From assembly GCA_003001975.1 (NCBI GenBank), contig PVUG01000004.1, forward strand, positions 124,001 to 188,000: 64,000 bases of DNA, in the 5' to 3' direction. Below, in pieces: positions 55,456 to 64,000 of the stretch. The notes under the pieces were generated by a model. It made no database searches. It saw nothing but the letters and a program-made list of their open reading frames with translations, and had not been told where the DNA came from. Source of the stretch: Martelella mediterranea. GTDB lineage: Bacteria; Pseudomonadota; Alphaproteobacteria; Rhizobiales; Rhizobiaceae. The position numbers were made by a program, and so were the translations under genes. Within the stretch, counting starts at the first letter, position 1. Each line of letters starts with the position of its first letter.

Positions 55456-56622
55456 TCAGGCCGCTGCGTCCGACAGCTTCCTGCGACCGGCAATCTTCGC
55501 AAAAGCGTCGATTGCCCTGTCGATATCTTCCTGCGTTGTCGACCAGCCAAGCGAGATGCGCAGCGCGCCCAGGCGCGGATCGCGGCCCATGGCCTTCAGC
55601 ACATGACTTTCACCAACCTTGCCGGATGAACAGGCAGAGCCTGCCGACAGCGCGATCCCTTCCAGATCGAAGGCGATCTGGCCGGTTTCCGCCTTCAGGC
55701 CCGGCAGGGTGAAAGCGCAGGTATTGGCAACGCGTTCGGTGTTTTCGCCATAAATGACGACGTCGGGCGCGGCCTTGCGCATGCCGGTCTCCAGCCGCGC
55801 CCTGAGGGCTGCAATGCGTGCATTGCGTTCACCGACCCCATCGGCAGCAAAGGCAGCGGCGGCACCAAAGCCCATGATGCCGGCAATATTTTCCGTGCCG
55901 GAGCGATGGCCCTTCTCATGGCCGCCGCCGCGCACCAGCGGCGCCGGCATCAGCGTTTCACCGCGTGAGACAAGCGCGCCGACACCCTTGGGACCGCCGA
56001 TCTTGTGCGACGAGACGATCAGGAAATCGGCGTCGAGCGCTTCCGGTGAAACGGGAATGCGACCGGCAGCCTGCACCGCATCGACCACCAGAAGACCGCC
56101 ATGGGCATGCACGATTTTCGCCGCTTCTGCCACCGGCTGGACAATGCCGGTCTCGCTGTTGACCAGCATGATCGCAACCATCGGAAGCCCGGCCTCGGAC
56201 CTGTGGCCGGCCAGCAGTTGTTCCAGCGCATCGAGGCTGACAACGCCATCCGCGCTTACGGGAATCTCATGGCGCATCTCCGCGGAAAAACGCCCGCCCT
56301 CATGAACGGCCGGATGCTCGATTGCCGACACATAAAGACCGCCGAGACGCACCGGGCTGCGGCCCATGCGGAAATCCGGCGTCAAAACGGCATTGGCCGC
56401 CTCGGTCGCACCGGAGGTAAAGACCACATACTCTGCAGCAGCGCCAACCAGTTCGCCCACCTGCCGGCGGGCTTTGTCGATGGCCGCACGCGCAGCCCGC
56501 CCTTCCCGGTGAACGGATGACGGATTGCCGGCAAGTTCCATGGCCTCGAGCACAGCGGCGCGGGCTTCCGGCAGAAGCTTCGCAGTCGCATTCCAGTCAA
56601 GATATATCCTGTCGGTGCTCAT
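55456..56622 (-). CDS. Cysteine desulfurase (NifS/IscS type)
   Basis: A 388-residue group I cysteine desulfurase. The PLP lysine is in SSHKIGGPKGVGALV, and the catalytic cysteine loop SAGSACSSGKVGESHV is of the long, mobile kind. It is the first gene of the suf operon, 126 bases ahead of sufB. Having both group I and group II desulfurases in one operon is usual in rhizobia. It may also feed other sulfur-requiring pathways. An Irr-type iron control element lies 104 bases upstream. Confidence 0.94.
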   Translation of the reverse strand: MSTDRIYLDWNATAKLLPEARAAVLEAMELAGNPSSVHREGRAARAAIDKARRQVGELVGAAAEYVVFTSGATEAANAVLTPDFRMGRSPVRLGGLYVSAIEHPAVHEGGRFSAEMRHEIPVSADGVVSLDALEQLLAGHRSEAGLPMVAIMLVNSETGIVQPVAEAAKIVHAHGGLLVVDAVQAAGRIPVSPEALDADFLIVSSHKIGGPKGVGALVSRGETLMPAPLVRGGGHEKGHRSGTENIAGIMGFGAAAAFAADGVGERNARIAALRARLETGMRKAAPDVVIYGENTERVANTCAFTLPGLKAETGQIAFDLEGIALSAGSACSSGKVGESHVLKAMGRDPRLGALRISLGWSTTQEDIDRAIDAFAKIAGRRKLSDAAA

Positions 56623-56725
56623 AACGGCCTTATTTGGGCAGGCAATGGCGGCCCACGACGCATTTTCCTTGAAATCACTGCTCTGCTTGGCCTATTTGAG
56701 CCTTCAGCAAGAGATGACTTCTATT

Positions 56726-56742
56726 TTTCGAACCATTCTAAA
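56726..56742 (-). promoter_or_regulatory. Iron control element (Irr box) upstream of the suf operon
   Basis: TTTCGAA-CCA-TTCTAAA matches the ICE consensus TTTAGAA-N3-TTCTAAA at 13 of 14 defined positions. It lies 104-120 bases upstream of the first suf gene. Irr is the rhizobial haem- and iron-responsive regulator. A nearby TGA-N9-TCA (56759-56773) may be a partial RirA-type site, but that match is weak. Confidence 0.65.
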
Positions 56743-56832
56743 CTGCTTTTAGGAAAGCTGAGCCAATTAGTCAAGTCAATGCGACTTGCGCAAGCGGTCT
56801 TGAAAGTTTGAACCGATTTTTCCGGAGAGCCA

Positions 56833-57510
56833 ATGCCTGAAGTGATTTTCAACGGACCGGCCGGTCGCCTTGAAGGCCGCTACCAGCCGTCCAAGGAGAA
56901 GAACGCCCCGATCGCCATCGTCCTCCATCCGCATCCGCGTTTCGGCGGCACGATGAACAATCCGATCGTCTACGAGCTCTTCTACATGTTCCAGAAACGC
57001 GGCTTTACCACGCTGCGCTTCAATTTCCGCGGCATCGGCCGCAGCCAGGGCGAATTCGACCATGGCTCGGGCGAACTTTCGGACGCGGCGGCAGCACTCG
57101 ACTGGGTGCAGAGCCTGCACCCCGATTCGAAGAATTGCTGGGTCGCCGGCTATTCCTTCGGCTCGTGGATCGGCATGCAGCTTCTGATGCGCCGGCCGGA
57201 AATCGAGGGCTTCATGTCGATTTCGCCGCAGCCGAATATCTACGACTTCTCGTTCCTGGCCCCCTGCCCCTCTTCCGGCCTGATCATCCACGGCGACGCC
57301 GACAAGGTTTCGCCGCAGCGCGACGTCAACGGCCTGGTCGAAAAGCTGAAGACCCAGAAGGGCATTCTGATCACCCAGAAGGTGGTGCCGGGCGCCAACC
57401 ACTTTTTCTCCGGCCGCAACGAGGACCTGCTCGCCGAGTGCGAGGACTATCTCGACCGCCGCCTGGACGGTGAACTCGTCCCCGAACCGGCGCCCAAGCG
57501 GATCAGGTGA
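56833..57510 (+). CDS. Alpha/beta hydrolase
   Basis: A 225-residue esterase-like protein. Catalytic Ser is in GYSFGSW, Asp in HGDADKV, His in GANHFF. The N-terminal block HPHPRFGGTMNNPIV is characteristic of a family of small cytoplasmic hydrolases. The substrate is unknown. GGAG lies just upstream of the ATG. It is divergent from the suf operon and shares the control region with the ICE. Confidence 0.88.
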   Translation: MPEVIFNGPAGRLEGRYQPSKEKNAPIAIVLHPHPRFGGTMNNPIVYELFYMFQKRGFTTLRFNFRGIGRSQGEFDHGSGELSDAAAALDWVQSLHPDSKNCWVAGYSFGSWIGMQLLMRRPEIEGFMSISPQPNIYDFSFLAPCPSSGLIIHGDADKVSPQRDVNGLVEKLKTQKGILITQKVVPGANHFFSGRNEDLLAECEDYLDRRLDGELVPEPAPKRIR

Positions 57511-57642
57511 TTTTCACCTGACGCTGCCAACGGCCTGCAAGCCTTTTGCGCGATAGAAGCCGAAGCCGCACCGTATCACCAAATCAGCAACCGGCGGGAT
57601 CATGACCGATCCCGCCGGTTTTCCTTTCCTGCGTTTTCCCTC

Positions 57643-57673
57643 TTGACCTTGACACTAGTGTCAAGGGGATAGC
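57643..57673 (+). promoter_or_regulatory. MerR-type promoter/operator before the SDR gene
   Basis: A perfect 20-base palindrome CCTTGACACTAGTGTCAAGG (57647-57666) lies between a -35 TTGACC (57643-57648) and a -10-like GATAGC (57668-57673), giving the elongated 19-base spacer typical of MerR-regulated promoters. The MerR gene is one gene downstream. Confidence 0.85.
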
Positions 57674-57731
57674 GCTGCCGTTCCATGGTCATGCAGGCAT
57701 GCAGGACCGGCTCACGGAAAGGTTTGAAAAC

Positions 57732-58496
57732 ATGTTTGAAGCAAATGACTGGCAGGGCAAAATTGCCATCGTAACGGGCGGCAGCGCCGGCATCGGAAAG
57801 GCCACCGCACTGGCGCTGGCCGAACGCGGCGCGAATGTCGTCATAACAGGCCGCAACCAGGCGCGGCTCGATGCCATTGTCGGCGCCAATGACCGGATTG
57901 CCGCCGTTCAGGCCGGCAGCAGCGATCCCGCAAGCGCGGCCCGCATTGTCAAGGCCGCGCTCAGCCGTTGGGGCCGCCTCGATCTGGTCGTCAACAATGC
58001 CGGCGCCGGCAAGCCATTGCCGATCGACGCCTATGACGCGGAAACGCTCACCGAGATCAACGCCGTCAACATCATGGCCCCGTCCCTCTTGGTCAAAGAG
58101 GCGGTTCCGGCGTTGCGGGAAACCAAAGGCGCCATCGTCAATATCACCACCGCCGTTTCCGCCCGCGCCGCGCCGATGCTGGCGCATTATGCCGCCACCA
58201 AGGCAGCGCTTGAACACCTGACCCGGTCCTGGGCCGTGGAACTCGCCGCCGACGGCATTCGCGTGAACGCGGTTGCCCCCGGCCCGGTCAAGAGCAACGC
58301 ATTGACGGGCATGATGGGGCTTACGCCAGAAATGGCGGCTTCGATCGAGCAGCAGGAGGCGGCGCAGATACCGCTCGGCCGCCGCGGCGAGACAGACGAT
58401 ATCGCGCCGTGGATATTGCATCTGGGCGGTTTGGCCAATGCATGGGTCACCGGCCAGATCGTCACGGTGGATGGCGGCTGGTCTCAGCGCGGCTGA
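57732..58496 (+). CDS. Short-chain dehydrogenase/reductase (SDR)
   Basis: A 254-residue NAD(P)-dependent oxidoreductase. The cofactor motif is GGSAGIGKA, NNAG is present, and the catalytic Ser-Tyr-Lys is formed by ITTAVS... and YAATKAA. The substrate is unknown. The ATG at 57732 has AAAGG 9 bases upstream; one at 57699 is also possible. A MerR-type operator just upstream and the MerR gene behind it indicate that its expression is switched on by that regulator. Confidence 0.9.
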   Translation: MFEANDWQGKIAIVTGGSAGIGKATALALAERGANVVITGRNQARLDAIVGANDRIAAVQAGSSDPASAARIVKAALSRWGRLDLVVNNAGAGKPLPIDAYDAETLTEINAVNIMAPSLLVKEAVPALRETKGAIVNITTAVSARAAPMLAHYAATKAALEHLTRSWAVELAADGIRVNAVAPGPVKSNALTGMMGLTPEMAASIEQQEAAQIPLGRRGETDDIAPWILHLGGLANAWVTGQIVTVDGGWSQRG

Positions 58497-58620
58497 CATT
58501 GCCGGGCCAGCGCCGCAAAACCGGATGCGTGATCCCTTGACTTCGAAGCCGGACATTAACATCTGTGTCAATGTTGAAGGCGGCCGCAAAGGCGCCGCTC
58601 CAGTGCTGGAAGAAGCAGAC

Positions 58621-59004
58621 ATGCAGATCAAGGAAGCCGCCGAAACGCTCGGGATCACGCAGCGGATGTTGCGCCACTATGAAAATGCGGGCCTCATGGA
58701 CGCCCGCCGATCGGAAAACGGATATCGCATTTACAGCGATGCGGATCTGCGCCGCGCCGCCCGCATCCGCGATCTTATCGAAACCGGCTTTTCCACCCGC
58801 GAGGTGCGCCTGATGGCGGCCTGTCTTTCCGACGAAGGATCAGGCCCCTGCGCGGGCGGTATCGCCCAGCTGCAGGACAAGCTCGACCATATCGACCGGT
58901 TGCGCGCCGATCTCGATCACCGCCGACAGGCCGTCCTCGACCGCATCGCCACATTGCGCGCCGCGCTGCCGGAAGCCGGCGAAAGGCAGAATGCGCAAGC
59001 TTGA
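58621..59004 (+). CDS. MerR family transcriptional regulator
   Basis: A 127-residue regulator. The DNA-binding domain is MQIKEAAETLGITQRMLRHYENAGLMDARRSENGYRIYSDADL. A coiled-coil dimerisation helix follows, and a short effector region holds GSGPCAGG, with one cysteine. It is short for a metal sensor and closest in form to the SoxR/YfmP-like group that senses small molecules. The ATG at 58621 is behind GGAAGAA. It probably controls the SDR gene through the dyad at 57647-57666. Confidence 0.9.
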   Translation: MQIKEAAETLGITQRMLRHYENAGLMDARRSENGYRIYSDADLRRAARIRDLIETGFSTREVRLMAACLSDEGSGPCAGGIAQLQDKLDHIDRLRADLDHRRQAVLDRIATLRAALPEAGERQNAQA

Positions 59005-59253
59005 TCGTGTTGCCGATTGTGATCCGAATGGTGTGCAAGGCGGATCAGGTCTTTGATACCGTTTCTGTTTGCCGTGTCGGGGAAATATCCCGCCCGCCTT
59101 CAGACGCGAGAAGCGCGAAAGCTGCTCCGGAATGCCCGAACTACCCGAGACTGTCAGGCAATAGGTGGCGTTCGACTGCCAAAACAGGTGCACACGAACG
59201 AAAAACCGTGCTAAAGGCCGCGCGTCCGCATTCAAGCAACCGAAGATAGATCC

Positions 59254-60507
59254 ATGTCGAAGTTCAAATCCGAATTCCTGCACACACTTTCCGAGCGCGG
59301 TTTCATCCAGCAGATCTCCGATGAAACCGGCCTTGATGACCTTCTGTCGAAGGAGCAGGTGACGGCCTATATCGGCTTCGATCCGACGGCGCCGAGCCTG
59401 CATGCCGGCTCGCTGATCCAGATCATGATGCTGCACTGGTTCCAGAAGACCGGTCACCGGCCGATTTCGCTGATGGGTGGCGGCACCGGCATGGTCGGCG
59501 ACCCGTCCTTCAAGGACGAGGCCCGCAAGCTGATGACCGTCGACATGATCGAGGACAATATTGCCTCGATCCAGCGCGTCTTCGCCAATTACATCGACTA
59601 TGACCGCGCCGAGACGCCGGCGCTGATGATCAACAATGCCGAATGGCTGCGCGACATCAACTACCTGGAATTCCTGCGCGATGTCGGCCGTCATTTCTCG
59701 GTCAACCGCATGCTGTCGTTCGAGAGCGTGAAGACGCGGCTCGACCGCGAGCAATCGCTGTCCTTCCTCGAATTCAACTACATGATCCTGCAGGCCTACG
59801 ACTTCGTCGAGCTTTACAGGAACTACGGCTGCCGCCTGCAGATGGGCGGTTCGGACCAGTGGGGCAATATCGTCAACGGCATCGATCTCGGCCACCGCAT
59901 GGATGCGCCGCAGCTTTACGCCCTGACGGCGCCGCTTCTGACCACGGCTTCCGGCGCCAAGATGGGCAAGTCCGCCAATGGCGCTATCTGGCTCAATCCG
60001 GACATGCTGGGGCCTTACGATTTCTGGCAGTTCTGGCGCAACACCGAAGACGCCGATGTCGGTCGTTTCCTCAAGCTCTACACCACCCTGCCGATGGACG
60101 AGGTCGCACGCCTCTCAGCTCTCGGCGGTTCCGAGATCAACGAGGTCAAGAAAATCCTCGCCACCGAAGTGACCGCCATGCTGCATGGCCGCCAGGCGGC
60201 TGAAGAGGCGGCCGAGACGGCGCGCAAGACCTTCGAGGAAGGCGCACTTGCGGCCAATCTTCCGACCGTCGAGATCGCCGCATCGGACATTGAGGCCGGG
60301 ATCGGCATTCTCACGCTTCTGGTTCAGGCAAGCCTTGCCGGCTCCAACGGCGAAGCCCGCCGTCATATCAAGGGCGGCGCGGTGAAGCTCAACGACAAGG
60401 GCGTCTCCGACGAGCGCATGGCCGTCGGCACCGATGCCATCACCGAAGACGGCGTCATCAAGCTCTCGCTCGGCAAGAAAAAGCACATTCTGATCAAGCC
60501 GGTCTGA
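59254..60507 (+). CDS. tyrS: Tyrosyl-tRNA synthetase
   Basis: A 417-residue class I synthetase. The HIGH-like motif is PSLHAGSL and the KMSKS-like motif is [10 protein letters not shown], within a catalytic domain with [10 protein letters not shown] and [15 protein letters not shown]. The C-terminal S4-like RNA-binding domain ([19 protein letters not shown]) binds the tRNA. The ATG at 59254 follows a moderate ribosome-binding site. A strong terminator follows. Confidence 0.97.
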   Translation: MSKFKSEFLHTLSERGFIQQISDETGLDDLLSKEQVTAYIGFDPTAPSLHAGSLIQIMMLHWFQKTGHRPISLMGGGTGMVGDPSFKDEARKLMTVDMIEDNIASIQRVFANYIDYDRAETPALMINNAEWLRDINYLEFLRDVGRHFSVNRMLSFESVKTRLDREQSLSFLEFNYMILQAYDFVELYRNYGCRLQMGGSDQWGNIVNGIDLGHRMDAPQLYALTAPLLTTASGAKMGKSANGAIWLNPDMLGPYDFWQFWRNTEDADVGRFLKLYTTLPMDEVARLSALGGSEINEVKKILATEVTAMLHGRQAAEEAAETARKTFEEGALAANLPTVEIAASDIEAGIGILTLLVQASLAGSNGEARRHIKGGAVKLNDKGVSDERMAVGTDAITEDGVIKLSLGKKKHILIKPV

Positions 60508-60552
60508 ATCGAAGCCGTTCAGACGGCTCATTAAAATCAGGATCAATACCCA

Positions 60553-60590
60553 GAATCCCGGCCTCGCGATCGGGATTTTTTTATTTTATA
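60553..60590 (+). terminator. Rho-independent terminator after tyrS
   Basis: AATCCCG and CGGGATT pair around GCCTCGCGAT, followed by a T-run (TTTTTTTATTTT). Confidence 0.9.
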
Positions 60591-60773
60591 TTTTACTTAA
60601 AAACAAAAGTATAAATAAAAGTAATATACAATTTAATATTACAAATGATGTTGATTTATTTAAAATGTGGTTTTACCCATACCAATACGAAGGAAATATA
60701 AGAATACAGAAAGACAATCCTTGGAGGGCGCGCGCAGAGGGTATTTTCACTTCACCAATCCGGGGGACATTAC
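60582..60773. promoter_or_regulatory. AT-rich leader before the autotransporter
   Basis: About 190 bases, the first 130 of them strongly AT-rich (TTAAAAACAAAAGTATAAAT and similar). Like the leader at 47580-47730 it stands out from the GC-rich surroundings. It precedes a GTG start with GGGGGA 9 bases upstream. Confidence 0.6.
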
Positions 60774-63700
60774 GTGAAAACTGCGAAGCCAGAGAGAACC
60801 CACCTGAAGCATCAGGCCATGCTGACGGCATCGCCGCTCGCAATAGCGGCAACACTGCTGTTTATCGAACACGGCGAGGCGAAAGCGGCAGGCTGCTTTT
60901 TTAGCGGCAATGCTGCAACCGAGGCCGTCACTGTCACCTGCAATACATCCAATGATCCGTCCGACACGGTGGTATCAACCGGTGACTTCAGCGATAGCGT
61001 GAATGTCGAGGACAATGTCGCCGTCAAAAGGATCAGAACTCTTGACGATGATGACAGCGTTACCATGAGTGGCACTTCCACGGTCGGAGAATCCATCGCC
61101 GGCAATGCCAACGCGATCAATATGGGCGACGGCGACGATACGCTGATCATGACGGGAAATGCCGAAACCTACGGCGTTGTCGTTATGGGCGACGGAGACG
61201 ATACGGCCCGTATCGGCGGCAATGCCGTTATCGGCGTGAACAGGACACGCGCCTTCCAGACGAGCCTCGACATGGGCGATGGAAACAATTCGGTTGTCGT
61301 TACCGAAAACGCGCGCGTGTCAGCACTGCTGCAACTGGGCAGCGGCAACGACACGGTGACCGTCGAAAGCGGAGAGGTCAACCGTATCCGCGACGATGGC
61401 GGTATTGATCACTTCACCATTAATGGCGGCAGCGTCGGGCGTATCGGCCATGCCTATGACAATCAACGGGCGTCCGGCGGCGATACGCTGGTGATGAATG
61501 GCGGAACGCTGGGCGTTTATTCCGGCAGCGGCGATCGCGATTCCGTCTCCCTCTACGGAGGCACCGCGCAGACAATCAACGGCGGCGGCGGAAACGATGT
61601 CATCATTCTGGACGGCACCGAAGTGACCGGGTTTCTGCGTGGCGGCTGGGATCTCGGCTCGGAAGATGACGCAGACGAAATCCATCTCCTGTCTGGCAGC
61701 GTCGGGCGATCCGTGCTGGGCGAGAAAGGCGCAGACCACATTGTCATCGACGGCGCGGCCATCGGTGAAGGCGTGACCGGCGATTCGGCGGTCCTGTTCC
61801 AGGGCAATCCGATTGACGACACGGCCAGCGACGACCTGATTGAATGGAAATCAGGCTCCATCGGCACGGAAGACGCTCCCGGTTATGTGGCCGGCGGCGG
61901 CGGCTCGGACACCATCATCATTTCCGCCAGCGAATATGACGGCACCCAGGAGATTACCGGCGCCTCCTATGACTGGATCAACGGCATGCCTGTCCATCAG
62001 GATGACGGACCGCAGCAGGATGAACTGACGCTGCAGGGCGTGACGGTCTCGACAGACGCCGGCCTTGTGACGCACTGGGAGAAGATCACCTTGCAGGATT
62101 CGGATTTCACCGTTTCGGGCAGCAGCTGGAGTGTCTCCCGGACGGACGGAAACGGGATATTCCTGAACCGGTCTTCGCTGCATTTCGATCCCGATGTCAC
62201 GATTGCCAGCAACCTGACGGCGACGGAAAACAGCACGGTCGATCTTGCATCCGGCACCACGCTTGACGGCAATCTTTCTTCCGTCAACAGCGCCGTTACC
62301 TTCGGCGATGGCGCGTCCTTGACCGGAAATGCCACGATCAGCGGCGGCACCTTTACCACCGGCAATGGCTTTTTCGTGGGCGGCGACAGCTCTTTCACCG
62401 ACAAGAGCCGCGTTACCCTTGGCAACAGGACGGCGTTTGCGGGCAACATCCAGATTTCAGGCAGCACAGTGAACTTCGCCAACCAGTCGTCGGTCTCCGG
62501 CAATCTGCGCAATGACGGCACCTTGAGCATGCAGGACGGCGCTGCAGGCGACCTTCTGACGGTCTCCGGCACCTATTCGGGCAATGGCACATTGCTGATG
62601 GATATCGACCCGGACACCGGAAGCGCCGACAGCCTGACCGTCGGGCATGTCGGCAGCGGCTCCTCCTATATCCAGGTCAGCCCCGTCTACACCGATGTGT
62701 TGCCGGGCCCGGATTCGAAGTGGCAACTGGTAACGGTTACCGACGGCAGCGGCACGCCGGACTCCTTCCTGCTTGAAGGCGGGGATGCCGAACTCGGCGC
62801 CTATCTCTACAATCTGGATTTCGAAAACGGCACGTTCGTTCTTCAAAACACCGGCAGGTTTGCGCCTGCGGCTTCGCTATATGAAGTCTACCCGCAGGTT
62901 CTTCTGTCGCTTTCACGCATGGGGACGCTCAACACCCGGGTCGGCGACCGCTACTGGAATGACGACAGCGCAAGCCTTGCGACCGTGACAGCCTATTCGG
63001 AAACCGCGGAAGACGACGAGGCCCCCTTCCCGGTGACCGACACCGGCGTTCCGGTGACCGGCCAAAGCAGCGTCTGGGGCAGGATCGGCGGCGCCCGCAG
63101 TCACGTTGATCCGACGATGTCCTCCACCGGCACCACCTACGATCTGGACCGTTTCGAGCTGGATGCCGGCGTCGACGGGCTGCTGGCCGACACCGCCGAC
63201 GGCAGACTGATCGGCGGCATCACCGCGCATTATGTCCACGGTGCGACCGATACATCATCCCCCTCCGGCGATGGATCGATCGACACCAATGGCTACGGCT
63301 TCGGTGGAACACTGACCTGGTATGGTCTCAACGGCTTTTATGCCGATGGCCAGGCCGAACTGACCTGGTATGATTCCGACCTGGAGACCAAACGCGACGG
63401 GGTGTTTGAAAGCGGCGCTTCGGCTTTCGGATACGGCCTGTCCATCGAAGCGGGCCAGCGGATTGCCCTTCAGGACAAGCTGAGCCTGACGCCGCAGGCC
63501 CAGTTGCAATATTCAGCAATCGATTTTGACGATTTCACCGACAGTCTCGGCTCACAGATTTCCCTGCGCAGTGGCGATCAGCTTCTGGGCCGCATCGGCC
63601 TGATGCTCGACAGTGAATCGATCTGGACCGACGCGATGGGAGAGACAAGGCGGAGCAGCGGCTACGGCATCATCAATGTTTATCACGACTTCAGCGATGA

Positions 63701-63899
63701 CACCGAGGTCCGCGTCTCGCAGGCGAACCTGACGTCGGATCTTGACGACTGGACCGGTGAAATCGGCTTTGGCGGCACCTATCAGTGGGACGACAGCAAA
63801 TATGTCGTATACGGGGAAATCAGCCTTGCCTCCGGCCTGGAAAGTTTTGGGGATTCCTACGCATTCGGCGGCAATATTGGCCTCAGTGTCCGCTGGTAA
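60774..63899 (+). CDS. Autotransporter with RTX-like GxGxD passenger
   Basis: A 1041-residue outer-membrane protein. A long, basic signal peptide (about 1-39) leads to a passenger (about 40-700) of beta-helix type. The passenger carries GxGxD turns: MGDGDDTLI, MGDGDDTAR, MGDGNNSVV, LGSGNDTVT and GGGGNDVII, about 20-29 residues apart at first. A pertactin-like stem (GTYSGNGTLLMDIDPDTGSADSLTVG) follows. The last 280 or so residues form the autotransporter barrel (SSVWGRIGGARSH to LSVRW), ending in Trp as required for insertion by Bam. No protease motif is visible. The GTG start has GGGGGA 9 bases upstream. The gene is alone after tyrS. Confidence 0.9.
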   Translation: MKTAKPERTHLKHQAMLTASPLAIAATLLFIEHGEAKAAGCFFSGNAATEAVTVTCNTSNDPSDTVVSTGDFSDSVNVEDNVAVKRIRTLDDDDSVTMSGTSTVGESIAGNANAINMGDGDDTLIMTGNAETYGVVVMGDGDDTARIGGNAVIGVNRTRAFQTSLDMGDGNNSVVVTENARVSALLQLGSGNDTVTVESGEVNRIRDDGGIDHFTINGGSVGRIGHAYDNQRASGGDTLVMNGGTLGVYSGSGDRDSVSLYGGTAQTINGGGGNDVIILDGTEVTGFLRGGWDLGSEDDADEIHLLSGSVGRSVLGEKGADHIVIDGAAIGEGVTGDSAVLFQGNPIDDTASDDLIEWKSGSIGTEDAPGYVAGGGGSDTIIISASEYDGTQEITGASYDWINGMPVHQDDGPQQDELTLQGVTVSTDAGLVTHWEKITLQDSDFTVSGSSWSVSRTDGNGIFLNRSSLHFDPDVTIASNLTATENSTVDLASGTTLDGNLSSVNSAVTFGDGASLTGNATISGGTFTTGNGFFVGGDSSFTDKSRVTLGNRTAFAGNIQISGSTVNFANQSSVSGNLRNDGTLSMQDGAAGDLLTVSGTYSGNGTLLMDIDPDTGSADSLTVGHVGSGSSYIQVSPVYTDVLPGPDSKWQLVTVTDGSGTPDSFLLEGGDAELGAYLYNLDFENGTFVLQNTGRFAPAASLYEVYPQVLLSLSRMGTLNTRVGDRYWNDDSASLATVTAYSETAEDDEAPFPVTDTGVPVTGQSSVWGRIGGARSHVDPTMSSTGTTYDLDRFELDAGVDGLLADTADGRLIGGITAHYVHGATDTSSPSGDGSIDTNGYGFGGTLTWYGLNGFYADGQAELTWYDSDLETKRDGVFESGASAFGYGLSIEAGQRIALQDKLSLTPQAQLQYSAIDFDDFTDSLGSQISLRSGDQLLGRIGLMLDSESIWTDAMGETRRSSGYGIINVYHDFSDDTEVRVSQANLTSDLDDWTGEIGFGGTYQWDDSKYVVYGEISLASGLESFGDSYAFGGNIGLSVRW

Positions 63900-64000
63900 G
63901 ACAGCAAGACAACCGGGCGTATCGTGGCTTTGACCGGCGGGACAGGACGCGGCGGCGCGGCAACGCGCCCTGCAGGGTTTTCTACTGAAACTCGAAGATC
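63900..64000. other. Sequence after the autotransporter
   Basis: 101 bases to the end of the window. A GC-rich stretch (63948-63975) could fold, but no T-run follows. No gene is seen. Confidence 0.3.

Noticed and set aside
54082-55629. A 515-codon frame opposite sufB
   Set aside because: sufB is certain on the minus strand; this is an antisense shadow.
56759-56773. RirA-type iron-responsive box TGA-N9-TCA near the suf promoter
   Set aside because: The pattern is loose and expected by chance; the ICE next to it is much stronger.
1-64000. CRISPR arrays, tRNA or rRNA genes, riboswitches, prophage
   Set aside because: No regularly spaced repeats, no tRNA arms or rRNA segments, no known riboswitch core, and no phage genes were recognised by reading.

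Overview
The window is a stretch of GC-rich alphaproteobacterial chromosome, almost certainly from the Rhizobiales (Hyphomicrobiales). Four things point there: a CckA-type hybrid kinase, a DksA that has lost most of its zinc cysteines, a class II DAHP synthase, and a suf operon preceded by an Irr-type iron control element. The gene set also includes a giant coiled-coil membrane protein of a kind I associate with rhizobia. Genus cannot be fixed from the sequence alone. I see no rRNA, tRNA, CRISPR array, prophage or intact insertion sequence. Nearly all of it is core chromosome with short intergenic regions.

Layout: 1-8210 holds the end of an L,D-transpeptidase, a lone DhaL-like domain, photolyase, cysteine synthase, an alanyl-tRNA editing protein, mercaptopyruvate sulfurtransferase, two GNAT acetyltransferases, and PadR and Lrp regulators, each with its own palindromic operator. 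8386-20746 holds a Tat-exported CpdB phosphodiesterase, CckA, a FliO-like protein, DksA, a SixA-like phosphatase, the YcjX/YcjF pair, the overlapping folP-folB-folK operon and a 2Fe-2S ferredoxin. 21294-27464 is one giant gene of about 2056 codons with four tandem 84-residue repeats. 27985-32142 is an mlaE-mlaF-mlaD-lipoprotein lipid transport operon. 32398-37693 holds a metallophosphoesterase, a TolB-like propeller, NAD synthetase and class II DAHP synthase. 37806-46765 holds a LysR regulator with a possible divergent small gene, glutathione reductase, a DUF2059 protein, rpiA, gph, a second L,D-transpeptidase and fumC. 46827-49266 holds a LysE exporter and an isolated sialidase-like gene behind an AT-rich leader. 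49279-56622 is the complete suf iron-sulfur operon with two cysteine desulfurases. 56833-63899 holds a hydrolase, an SDR/MerR module, tyrS and an autotransporter.

The genes group into three functional themes. The first is envelope construction: two L,D-transpeptidases, Mla lipid transport, the giant coiled-coil protein and the autotransporter. The second is sulfur and iron-sulfur metabolism: cysK, sseA, suf, ferredoxin and gor. The third is regulation: CckA, DksA, PadR, Lrp, LysR, MerR and a probable Irr site.

The least ordinary observations are the four exactly 84-residue repeats in the giant protein and a family of two-palindrome intergenic elements. One of those elements is flanked by a duplicated transcription terminator and another lies inside the suf operon. 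Also unusual are an autotransporter passenger with RTX-like GxGxD turns, and the AT-rich leaders in front of the two accessory genes.
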